Source: UPXZ01 sp049840795 (lineage in GTDB: Bacteria > Bacteroidota > Bacteroidia > Bacteroidales > Paludibacteraceae). Taken from it: DNA of 64,000 nt. The stretch covers positions 182,142 to 246,141 of the forward strand of contig JASGJK010000016.1 in the NCBI GenBank assembly GCA_049840795.1. Direction: 5' to 3'. The translations under genes and the position numbers were made by a program. Positions 1-8,050 of this stretch are shown here, piece after piece. The notes beneath the pieces were generated by a model. It saw nothing but the letters and a program-made list of their open reading frames with translations. It was not told the origin of the DNA and ran no database searches. Within the stretch, counting starts at the first letter, position 1. The number at the start of each line of letters is the position of its first letter.

Positions 1-1489
1 ATGAACCGTTACGTGCTTTTTTATCCCCACACTTTCTACCGATTTTTTCAGAATAGTTTGTACGCTTTTTGTTGAATAGGGCTGTCCTTTCTCACCTTCG
101 AAGATCCAAGTTTTAGGCTTGTATTCTATAAAATATTTACGCAAAATTTCAAGTGTTTTTACGCTCAGCAATGTATATCTGTCTTTTTTTCCTTTTGCCT
201 GTTCTATTCTTATTTGCATACGGTTACTGTCAATATCTTTTAGCTTAAGATTTACCACTTCACCTATACGTAATCCGGCTGAGTAAATGGTCATTAGCAC
301 GGCTTTGTGTTTAAGGTTTTCGGTTGCGGTAATGATTTTTTCTACTTCTTGCAGGCTCAATACTTCGGGTAAAAATTTTTCTTCCCGTGGACGTTCAATT
401 AAATATACTTTTCGGTGGTTGCCACGCACTTTTTCATAATAAAACTTGATGGCGTTAATTGATTGGTTTTGGTATGAACTTGATACGCATCGCTCGTTCA
501 CCAAATAACGAAGAAAACCGACAATCATTTCTTCTGTGATGTCTTGTAATTCAACATCGGAATAGTAATTGATAAATTCACGAAATAAATCGGTGTACGT
601 ACCAAGTGTGTTTTTACTGTAACGTAGTTCTTTTAGCTTTTCGGAATATTTCTGCCGGACATTCGCGATAGTTTGCTATGTCGTATCGCGAATAACGTGG
701 TTTGACTTTCTGGGGTTGTACTTCACGGTAAATATATGTTAGCGAATACGACTCGGCTATCTGTCTAATTTCAGTCAAAAAATTCTTGGAGTAGGGGAGT
801 GACCAACAGTATTTAGCATTGTTCCACCGGGTATATGGAATTTTTTTTATTTGATTGATAATGTCTCTGTTGTAAACAAAATAGATATTTATTGTTCTGT
901 TCGAAAAATTTAAGGCGAGTAATTCATTTCTGTTAAACTCGGGTTGATATATATCTATGTCGCTAACGAGAGATTTGTGTTCGGTAATTTCTACATTGCG
1001 CGTGCTAAAATATTGTTTTATCCTTTCCAAATTATTTTTGTAATTGACTACAATCCAATGTTTTGTGGTTTTTTGCCAACGTGTATATCTAAATGAAAGC
1101 AGAAATTGTGTGTCAGCCTCTTTTTTGGGGAGTTTTATGTAAATGTACGATTGGGTTACTGTAATTTCTACATCCGCCTTAATTATAGCTTCTTTGTGAG
1201 GAGCGTGACGCACATTGTCATCAAGAGTAATTGGCTTTGAGGGCTGATTGTTTTGTACGGTGTGAACTTGTTTGTTCTTTTCTCCGATGATTTCAATTTC
1301 TGTAAATGAGTGTTGCAACTCTTTAAATGCGCTGTTTGTATAGGGTATATACCAGGCATTCATTGTCTTACTCCATTTAGCCTCGGGTAGTTGTTTGATT
1401 TTTGCAGCAATTTCTTTGTCATAATCTGTTCTGATACAGATTCTCCAATCGCCACGATGGTAAACCTTTGATATTTGCAGTTTAGGCAT
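1..1489 (-). CDS. Tyrosine recombinase (phage integrase family), frameshifted and cut by the window edge
   Basis: A site-specific recombinase of the kind carried by Bacteroidota mobile elements. I start it at the ATG at 1489 (MPKLQISKVYHRGDW). The first 270 residues carry repeated K(x)W...W(x)IPY modules. The frame then slips near 645. Removing one A in an A run restores the usual CPAEYSEKLKELRYS entry into the SAM-like core domain. The catalytic domain follows, with the Arg of SAGLRIGE and the Lys of KGKKDR. The window ends before the HxLRH box and the nucleophilic Tyr, so these cannot be checked. It is likely the integrase of an element lying to the left. Nothing links it to the prophages at 31-45 kb, which lack an integrase. 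The family is certain; whether it is active is unknown. Confidence 0.85.
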
Positions 1490-1689
1490 AGTTAAAAAAT
1501 AAGTTATAGTACAATAAAACAGATAGTTGGAAATAATCAATAGTTTACAAAGCTATTTATTTTTTTTGAATTTCCAAGTATGATTATCTGCAATTATTTT
1601 AAACTTTTTTTTTGAAAATATGTCGATGCTTTTTCGGGTGCTTACGAGATAGACCAAGCTCTCGTTTGTATTATACGGTTACAGTAAGT

Positions 1690-3108
1690 TTATGGTTCGA
1701 TAAGGGAAGCGGTAAGACCAAATTCAGCACCTATTTTTAGCATCAACTGCTTTGCCTGTTCATATTCATTGGGAATTTCTCCATCCAAAATCGCGTCTTT
1801 AATACGCATTTTGATTTCTCCCACAGTATTACAAGCAGGCAGATTAAATGTCTTCATAATTTCTTTTCCATCAATCGGAGGCTGAAAATTACGTACGCGG
1901 TCTTTTTCTTCGATATCAATCAGTTTCTGACGCACAAGCTGAAAATTTTGTCGATATCGTTTCACTTTTTCCGGATTTTTTGAAGTAATGTCTGCGTTAC
2001 AGAGCAACATTAAGTCGTCAATATCGTCACCGGCATCAAATAGTAAACGTCTTACTGCCGAATCGGTCACCTCATCTTCACTCAGTACAATGGGGCGCAT
2101 GTGCAGTCCAACCATTTTCTGAATGTATTTCATCTTTTCGTTGGAGGGAAGTTTCATCTTACGAAAAATATCGGGAATCATTCTCTCTCCAATATAGTTG
2201 TGGTTATGAAACGTCCATCCTAATTTTGGGTCAAATCGTTTGGAACGCGGTTTGCCAATGTCGTGAAGCAATGCCGACCACCGTAACCAAAGGTTGTCTG
2301 TTTTTGTGGCTAACTCGTCTAATACCGCCAATGTGTGATAGAAATTATCTTTATGTCCGATGCCATCCTTGGTTTCCGCACCTTTGAGCGCTAGTAATTC
2401 GGGAAATATAAGTTGCAACAGTCCGCTTTTTTCGAGCAATATAAAACCTACCGAAGGTTTGGGCGAGAGGATAATTTTATTTAGTTCATCGGCAATTCGT
2501 TCTTTACTGATGATTTTTATCCGTTCTTTGTTGCGTTCAATGGCTTCAAATGTGCTTACTTCCAAATAAAAGCGGAGTTGAGACGCAAAACGAATACCAC
2601 GCATCATACGCAATGGGTCGTCAGAGAAAGTAATATCGGGATTGAGTGGTGTTCGTATTACAAAGTTTTTTAAGTCTTCTACGCCGTTAAATGGGTCAAT
2701 CAATTCGCTAAAACGGTTTTTGTTGAGACAAACAGCCAATGCGTTGATTGTAAAATCCCGCCGGTTTTGATCATCTTCAAGTGTGCCGGCTTCTACTATC
2801 GGATTGCGAGAGTCGAACTTATATGATTCCTTCCGCGCTCCAACAAACTCTATTTCCCACTCGTTGGTTTTTACCTGTGCGGTGCCGTAATTCTTGAAAA
2901 AAGAAAATTTAGCTTTCTTACCCAGCTTTTTATACACCTTCTCAGCAAGTTGTATGCCATCACCAACAGCTACAATGTCAATGTCTTTTGACGGTCGTTG
3001 TAAAAAAATATCACGTACGTAACCACCAATAACATACGTTTCAAGATGAAGTTCGTCAGCTGTCTCAGAAATCAGAGAAAATATTTTATCTTGTAATTCT
3101 ATTTGCAT
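1690..3108 (-). CDS. cca: CCA tRNA nucleotidyltransferase with HD domain
   Basis: Adds or repairs the 3' CCA end of tRNAs in the cytoplasm. Residues 25-60 carry the class II nucleotidyltransferase signature GGYVRDIFLQRPSKDIDIV, with the two metal-binding Asp in DIDIV. The template-binding motif EDDQNRRDFTINALA (about residues 111-125) and the RNA-binding helices follow. A C-terminal HD phosphohydrolase-like domain is seen as LLHDIGKP near residue 280. At 472 aa it is the normal length for Bacteroidota CCA enzymes, and no frameshift is seen. It stands alone between the recombinase and the arsenate reductase remnant. A poly(A) polymerase of the same superfamily is the only realistic alternative. 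Confidence 0.93.
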   Translation of the reverse strand: MQIELQDKIFSLISETADELHLETYVIGGYVRDIFLQRPSKDIDIVAVGDGIQLAEKVYKKLGKKAKFSFFKNYGTAQVKTNEWEIEFVGARKESYKFDSRNPIVEAGTLEDDQNRRDFTINALAVCLNKNRFSELIDPFNGVEDLKNFVIRTPLNPDITFSDDPLRMMRGIRFASQLRFYLEVSTFEAIERNKERIKIISKERIADELNKIILSPKPSVGFILLEKSGLLQLIFPELLALKGAETKDGIGHKDNFYHTLAVLDELATKTDNLWLRWSALLHDIGKPRSKRFDPKLGWTFHNHNYIGERMIPDIFRKMKLPSNEKMKYIQKMVGLHMRPIVLSEDEVTDSAVRRLLFDAGDDIDDLMLLCNADITSKNPEKVKRYRQNFQLVRQKLIDIEEKDRVRNFQPPIDGKEIMKTFNLPACNTVGEIKMRIKDAILDGEIPNEYEQAKQLMLKIGAEFGLTASLIEP

Positions 3109-3374
3109 AATATCCTTTTAAAAACCGTTTCAAAAATCTTGTCGAAACAATGAATGTGAAATCGTAACTTCGATATGAATGAATTGACCTTTGATTTAGT
3201 AACAGTTTTTGTGAAAATTTTATTACAAAAATAACTTAATTTCTCCGAACGGGCAAAAAAACGTGGTTGGAACGGTGTATTTATGTTTGATAAATAGTGC
3301 TTTGATATGATAAATAAAATCACTTTCTTGTTACATAAGTTGAGTAATTTTACTTCTAAATTTCATAAATCGGC
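3109..3374. other. Intergenic, no gene seen
   Basis: The 266 bases between cca and the arsenate reductase fragment are AT-rich. They hold no open frame with family resemblance and no clear hairpin. Short open frames here have phage-free, low-complexity composition and are probably chance. The upstream promoter of cca presumably lies here, but I cannot identify a convincing TAnnTTTG box. Confidence 0.5.
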
Positions 3375-3695
3375 TTACAAATTATTTGCGATGAATTTTC
3401 TGTAATACTTTTTTATCTGCTGTCTATCCTGTCTGAATTGTTCGTTTATTTCTTCAGCTGTGCCGGATGCTTTTGCCGGGTCGGGGAAATTTTGATGATA
3501 TTTCTTTGCCTTTGCAGGAAAAAAGGGACATCGTTCTTTGGCGTGATCAAAAACCGTTATCACATAGTCAAAATCAACGTTGTAACACTCCTTGTACATT
3601 GTTTGATGTGTGATTTGAAATATCAATACCATCTTCTTGAATAAATAATCAATTGTCATAAACAAAAAGTTGCTTTCCTTGTTTTTATGATACAC
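3375..3695 (-). pseudogene. Arsenate reductase / low-MW phosphatase-like protein, N-terminus lost
   Basis: The last 75 residues (VDFDYVITVFDHAKERCPFFPAKA... to the end) match the C-terminal half of the arsenate reductases built on the low-molecular-weight tyrosine phosphatase fold, which reduce arsenate to arsenite. The N-terminal 50-60 residues with the P-loop CxxxxxRS nucleophile are absent. They are replaced by unrelated sequence, and the 5' side runs into a dispersed intergenic repeat near 3700. The usual Cys of VCDHA is Phe here. Without the active-site loop the product cannot be catalytic, so I call it a remnant, probably cut by a rearrangement at the repeat. One further indel could hide a little more of the gene but not the missing domain. 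Confidence 0.7.
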
Positions 3696-3999
3696 TAAAT
3701 CTGATGTCGTCTTGATTTTTTATCTTTTATGGTGTGTCGTTCCTGCGGAACTTACAAATATGTTAATAATGAGTCTTTTGCCAAACTGTCATCCCGAGGG
3801 GATTAAAAAGAGCAACCTTAGCCGCGATAGTATGGTGAAAGTATAAATCCATTGATATGATAACAAGTGACGTAGCTACGAAACTGTTTCAGCCACTATA
3901 CTGCTTGTTAAGAAAATCAAGATGCTCTCTCTATAGGATAATATATTGAGATGAGATTTACCTGAAATTAAATATTATAACTCTTCATTTTAATTTTGT
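3696..3999. repeat. Intergenic stretch with palindromic dispersed-repeat pieces
   Basis: It holds short hairpins such as gttcctgcggaac (about 3739-3751) and catcccgaggggatt (about 3790-3804). Similar wording occurs at 6600-6640 and 22030-22055, so this belongs to a family of dispersed intergenic palindromes. A TAnnTTTG box (taattttg, 3991-3998) sits at the right end, directly against the ATG at 4000. Confidence 0.5.
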
Positions 4000-4650
4000 A
4001 TGAAACAACTAAATTTGGCACACGAAGCAAAAACATCTAAGATTTATTATGCAGTTTCTACCTATTCAATAAAAAAAGATTTGTTACGCATAATACAAAA
4101 ATTATTCATTTTTCTATTATTCAGCGTATTAACTATTACCGGATACGCGCAATTAAAGTCGTTGCCCTATTTTTATACTTTTACAGCCAAAACTATTAAC
4201 GGAGAAACTGTGAGTATGGAAAATTATGAAGGCAAGGTGGTATTGGTGGTAAATACGGCAAGTAAATGTGGTTTAACTCCGCAATTTGAAGGGTTGGAAG
4301 CGCTTTACAAAAAGTATAAAGACCAAGGATTGGTAATTTTAGGTTTTCCTTGCAATCAATTTGCGAAGCAAGATCCGGGTACTAACGAAGAAATAGCTTC
4401 ATTTTGTCAATCTAATTACGGAGTCACATTTCCAATGTTTGAAAAAATAGATGTGAATGGAAAAAACACACACCCTATTTATCAATATCTTAAGAGTGCT
4501 TTGCCTGGTACGCTGACTGACGGCATCAAATGGAACTTTACCAAATTTCTTCTCGACAAAAATGGAAATCCTGTCGAACGTTTTGCACCTAACGTCAAGC
4601 CTGCCGATCTTGAGCAAGATGTTGTGGCTCTTTTGAATGATTCAGATTAA
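4000..4650 (+). CDS. Glutathione peroxidase, Cys type, probably exported
   Basis: A peroxiredoxin-like peroxidase that reduces hydroperoxides, in bacteria usually with thioredoxin. The mature domain begins about residue 60 (YFYTFTAKTINGETVSMENYEGK). The peroxidatic Cys is in NTASKCGLTPQF, the Gln/Pro box is LGFPCNQF, and the Trp/Asn box is IKWNFTKFL, so the catalytic tetrad is complete. A hydrophobic segment (LFIFLLFSVLTITGYAQ) before the domain looks like a signal peptide. The first 25-30 codons are doubtful: a promoter-like taattttg lies at 3991-3998, touching the first ATG, so translation may start downstream, for example at the TTG at 4081. It appears to be a single-gene unit. Confidence 0.9.
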   Translation: MKQLNLAHEAKTSKIYYAVSTYSIKKDLLRIIQKLFIFLLFSVLTITGYAQLKSLPYFYTFTAKTINGETVSMENYEGKVVLVVNTASKCGLTPQFEGLEALYKKYKDQGLVILGFPCNQFAKQDPGTNEEIASFCQSNYGVTFPMFEKIDVNGKNTHPIYQYLKSALPGTLTDGIKWNFTKFLLDKNGNPVERFAPNVKPADLEQDVVALLNDSD

Positions 4651-4775
4651 CGGCGCGTAATCAAAACGATAAAATAATAAAATAGATAGAATTACTTAAA
4701 TCTGATTTACTTTGTGTTTTGGACTAATTTTGTAAAGCTGGCATTGCAAAAAAAGTTAATTGTTTAGTGAAAAAA

Positions 4776-4805
4776 TTGATTTACTGCACATTTTTGTTAT
4801 TTTTG
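4776..4805 (+). promoter_or_regulatory. Bacteroidota-type promoter for fabI
   Basis: TTG at 4776-4778 and TATTTTTG (TAnnTTTG -7 box) at 4798-4805 are separated by 19 bases, the usual spacing for the main Bacteroidota sigma factor. The start of fabI lies 78 bases downstream. A second weaker box (taattttg) lies near 4725-4732. Confidence 0.55.
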
Positions 4806-4883
4806 TGCTGAAATTTAAGTTGAAGATAAAGCTTTTTCTGTTTGAAATAGTTTTATTCTGAGTAAAAATTAAAATTAAAAACT

Positions 4884-5768
4884 ATGAGTTACAACTTATT
4901 AAAAGGTAAAAGAGGTATCGTATTTGGAGCGCTAAACGATATGTCTATTGCTTGGAAAGTAGCTGAACGTGCCGTAGAAGAAGGTGCAATCATCACTTTG
5001 TCCAATACGCCTCTTGCCGTACGTATGGGTACGACTTCAGAACTGGCTGAGAAATTAAATGCAAAACTGATTCCCGCTGATGCAACTTCGGTCGAAGATT
5101 TGGAAAATGTTTTTAAAGAATCAATGGAAGCGTTGGATGGGAAAATAGATTTTATTTTACATTCTATCGGGATGTCGCCTAATGTGCGTAAAAAACGTAC
5201 TTATGATGATCTGGATTACGAGATGCTTAATACCACACTCGATATTTCAGCCATTTCTTTTCATAAAATGATGCAAGTAGCCAAAAAAATGGATGCTATT
5301 TCTGAAGGAGGCTCTGTGTTGGCACTTTCGTATATGGCAGCACAACGTACCATTTACGGTTATAATGATATGGCAGACGCAAAAGCAATGTTAGAAAGTA
5401 TAGCTCGCAGTTTTGGATATATATATGGTAGAGAACACGGTGTAAGAGTAAATACCATCTCACAGTCTCCTACAATTACTACTGCCGGAAGCGGGGTAAA
5501 AGGCTTCGACAGCTTGGTGGATTTCTCAGAACGGGTGGCTCCACTTGGAAACGCCAATGCGGATGAATGCGCGGATTACTGTGTGGTGATGTTCAGTGAT
5601 TTGACAAGAAAAGTAACGATGCAAAACTTGTTTCATGATGGAGGATTCTCCAGTATGGGGATGAGTTTCCGAGCTATGGAACAGTATTTGAAGAGTTTTG
5701 ATTGTCCGCAAGACGATGAGAAATTCAAAGAATTTAAAGACAAGGACGGAAAAATTATTTATGGATAA
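4884..5768 (+). CDS. fabI: Enoyl-ACP reductase (NADH)
   Basis: Catalyses the last step of each fatty-acid elongation round, reducing enoyl-ACP. It is a short-chain dehydrogenase fold of 294 aa. The divergent FabI nucleotide-binding start is GKRGIVFGALNDMSIAWKVA (residues 7-26), with HSIGMSP near residue 95. The catalytic Tyr/Lys pair is in YNDMADAKAMLE (about residues 157-168), spaced as in FabI rather than the plain YxxxK of other SDRs. It has its own promoter and a strong terminator. The longer bacteroidal length and the C-terminal tail (FDCPQDDEKF) are ordinary for the group. Confidence 0.95.
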   Translation: MSYNLLKGKRGIVFGALNDMSIAWKVAERAVEEGAIITLSNTPLAVRMGTTSELAEKLNAKLIPADATSVEDLENVFKESMEALDGKIDFILHSIGMSPNVRKKRTYDDLDYEMLNTTLDISAISFHKMMQVAKKMDAISEGGSVLALSYMAAQRTIYGYNDMADAKAMLESIARSFGYIYGREHGVRVNTISQSPTITTAGSGVKGFDSLVDFSERVAPLGNANADECADYCVVMFSDLTRKVTMQNLFHDGGFSSMGMSFRAMEQYLKSFDCPQDDEKFKEFKDKDGKIIYG

Positions 5769-5801
5769 GACTATAAAATAAGGAAATATAAAATCAATTA
5801 T

Positions 5802-5844
5802 GTCAAACGCCGTTTTTAATCGAAAACGGCGTTTGACTTTTTTT
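5802..5844 (+). terminator. Intrinsic terminator after fabI
   Basis: A 15-bp perfect stem (left arm 5802-5816, loop 5817-5822, right arm 5823-5837) is followed by seven T. It sits 33 bases after the fabI stop codon. Confidence 0.9.
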
Positions 5845-5880
5845 AATCATCTTTATTTACCGGTAGATAATGATAATAAT

Positions 5881-5911
5881 TTTGTTGTATTAAAATAAAA
5901 CGTTAAATTTG
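5881..5911 (+). promoter_or_regulatory. Promoter of the metal-efflux operon
   Basis: A TTTG -33 box at 5881-5884 and TAAATTTG at 5904-5911 are 19 bases apart, a textbook Bacteroidota arrangement. Transcription would start about 5916, just upstream of the TTG start at 5930. Confidence 0.65.
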
Positions 5912-5929
5912 TAATCAAATTTAAATCCG

Positions 5930-6376
5930 TTGAGAAAAAGACTTTCCATATTATTTTTAGCGCTGGGTACTGTTATGTTATTAGCATCCGGAGTTATGCC
6001 ACATCACCATCATCATAATGGAGCGATTTGTATGGCAATGGAGAGTAATGAAGACAACAATGCCCAAGCCGGTGAACAAACAAAACACGCTACAGACCAC
6101 CATTCATCTGAAAAAGGTAACTGTGTTGCCGAAAACGATTTTACAACTCCAAATACAGACGGTAAAGTTAAAATTAAAATACTGAACACAACTAACCGGA
6201 ATGAATTGGAGCATACATATTTTGTTACACTGCTTTATTTTGTAGCAAGTCTCGCGATCCATTTCTTATGCGATGAACATATTACATCCGAATTTGGAGT
6301 ATATATCTCGTTCTATCCCTCAATCCAAGCGAACAGTTGTCATAGTTTACGCGCACCTCCTTTTCTTTTTTCTTAA
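5930..6376 (+). CDS. Small exported His-rich protein upstream of the metal efflux genes (DUF6769-like)
   Basis: The 148-aa protein starts at TTG (5930). Its N-terminal hydrophobic segment (SILFLALGTVMLLASGVMP) is a signal peptide or anchor. Five consecutive His follow (residues 24-28), then a His/Asp-rich hydrophilic stretch (KHATDHHSSEKGNC) and a hydrophobic segment near residues 100-115. I recognise the type as the small His-cluster proteins that accompany Cus/Czc-like efflux systems in Bacteroidota, probably DUF6769. A role in periplasmic metal binding or sensing is inferred from the His cluster and the position before the adaptor gene. No enzyme motif is present. The TTG start is supported by the promoter 19 bases upstream. 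Confidence 0.6.
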   Translation: MRKRLSILFLALGTVMLLASGVMPHHHHHNGAICMAMESNEDNNAQAGEQTKHATDHHSSEKGNCVAENDFTTPNTDGKVKIKILNTTNRNELEHTYFVTLLYFVASLAIHFLCDEHITSEFGVYISFYPSIQANSCHSLRAPPFLFS

Positions 6377-6858
6377 TTTCCAATATATTTTAAGATAGAT
6401 GACCTTTAGTTATATGGCTTATTTATAGCTGCATATCATGGTGTTTGTCATTATTCTTTTAATGATTGGCTATATTTCATTCTCATTCATATAATTTACT
6501 ACGCCGATAATGAGTGTTATTTTTTACACTCATATCATCTTCTCAAAGGCATTTGGTATTATATACTACTATGTTTCAAGTTAAATATTGAAGTCATCTT
6601 GACTTTTTATAATTTATTGTGTGTCGTTTCTATGGAACCTTTTATGGGCTGATAATCATTCTATTATTAAGATGTCGTACCTCACAGTACTTCTTAACCC
6701 CATCGGGGCGAAATCTTAATAAAAAATATACATCATTGACTTTAAGCACCGCAGGTGTGACATCTATTGATTATTATTTCTGCAAATTAAAAAGTAAAGA
6801 CGACACCTCATTAAAAACAAAATAGAACTATTTCTATACAATTAAAAAATTAAGTAAA
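6377..6858. repeat. Intergenic stretch with a dispersed repeat (about 6660-6812)
   Basis: No gene. The part at about 6660-6812 is an imperfect copy, in opposite orientation, of 19003-19148 (I estimate 80-85 percent identity by eye over about 150 bases). It contains mini-hairpins such as ccccatcgggg and gcaccgcaggtg. A related short palindromic piece lies at 6590-6640. Confidence 0.65.
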
Positions 6859-8034
6859 ATGAAAAAATACAGCATAAGCCTATTCATTGTCGCGTCTGTC
6901 ATTTTTTTCGGATGTAAATCCGGCGATAAAGACCATCGCTCGGAAGGTAATGACGGGCACGAAAATATAGCGGGTGATACACATAAACATAACGAGGGTG
7001 AACATACCAACGAAATTCATTTTTCAAAAGCACAAGCTCAGGCGGTTGGGTTGACGGTAGAGAAAATTGCACCTGGAGATTTTAGTTATGTGATAAAAAC
7101 AAGCGGAGAAATCTTGTCGGCGCAAGGCGATGAGGTGACAATCGTTGCAACTACTAACGGTATCGTTTCTTTTTCTAATAAATCGATTACTGATGGTTTG
7201 GCAGTTCGTGCAGGAGAATCGGTCGTCTCAATTTCAGCAAAAAAATTGCTGGACGGAGACCCGGCAACAAAAGCCCGCATTGCCTATGAAACAGCATCAA
7301 AAGAGTATCAGCGCGCGGAAGGGCTTGCCAAAGAGCAAATAATTTCTACAAAAGAGTTTGAACAAATCCGTTTACGCTACGAAATAGCAAAAACCACATA
7401 CGAGGCACAGGCTTCAAATGTCACGGCAAGCGGAGTCGGAGTGACTTCACCCATTGGCGGATATGTAAAAAAACGTTTAGTTAATCAGGGAGAATATGTT
7501 TCCGTGGGGCAACCGATTGTTACTGTATCCCAAAACCGTCGTTTACAGTTGCGTGCCGAAGTTTCGGAAAAATATTTCAAAGACCTGAGAAGTATTGCTG
7601 GCGCTAATTTTCAGACATCATACGAAAATAAGGTGTACAAACTATCCGATTTGAACGGACGTTTGTTGTCGTTTGGAAGAGCCTCAGGCGGGCAGTCATT
7701 TTATATCCCCGTTACATTTGAATTTGACAACATCGGAGACATTGTTCCGGGTTCGTTTGTCTCTGTATATCTCCTTTCAAATGCTCAGAATAATGTAATT
7801 TCAATTCCTTCGTCTGCTGTGACAGAAGAACAAGGATTGTATTTTGTCTATGTCAAATTAGACGATGAGGGTTACAAAAAACAAGAAGTAAATCTTGGAC
7901 AAAGTAATGGTGCCCGGGTGCAAGTGCTTAGCGGGTTAAAATCCGGTGATGAGGTGGTAATTAAAGGCGTATATCAGGTGAAATTAGCTTCCGTTTCGTC
8001 GGTGATGCCTGAAGGACACAGCCACAATCATTAA
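6859..8034 (+). CDS. RND efflux periplasmic adaptor (CusB/CzcB-like lipoprotein)
   Basis: A membrane-fusion protein linking an inner-membrane RND pump to an outer-membrane channel for metal export. A signal peptide with lipobox (VIFFGCKSG, Cys at about 21) makes it a lipoprotein. Residues 25-60 are rich in His and acidic residues (DGHENIAGDTHKHNEGEH), and the C-terminus ends GHSHNH, both suited to metal binding. The barrel-sandwich/HlyD core runs from about residue 80 to 250, with a beta-barrel and the GLKSGDEVVIKG membrane-proximal domain at the end. At 391 aa it is the normal length, with no frameshift. It is followed after 16 bases by the pump gene. The exact metal (Cu, Ag, Zn, Co) is not readable. 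Confidence 0.88.
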   Translation: MKKYSISLFIVASVIFFGCKSGDKDHRSEGNDGHENIAGDTHKHNEGEHTNEIHFSKAQAQAVGLTVEKIAPGDFSYVIKTSGEILSAQGDEVTIVATTNGIVSFSNKSITDGLAVRAGESVVSISAKKLLDGDPATKARIAYETASKEYQRAEGLAKEQIISTKEFEQIRLRYEIAKTTYEAQASNVTASGVGVTSPIGGYVKKRLVNQGEYVSVGQPIVTVSQNRRLQLRAEVSEKYFKDLRSIAGANFQTSYENKVYKLSDLNGRLLSFGRASGGQSFYIPVTFEFDNIGDIVPGSFVSVYLLSNAQNNVISIPSSAVTEEQGLYFVYVKLDDEGYKKQEVNLGQSNGARVQVLSGLKSGDEVVIKGVYQVKLASVSSVMPEGHSHNH

Positions 8035-8050
8035 TTAAAAGAAAAGCATT

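Noticed and set aside
3099..3323. 74-aa open frame between cca and the arsC remnant
   Set aside because: No family resemblance, low-complexity AT-driven composition, no promoter.
6619..6825. 68-aa frame upstream of the CusB-like gene
   Set aside because: It lies within a dispersed repeat that recurs inverted at 19003 and is not conserved as protein.
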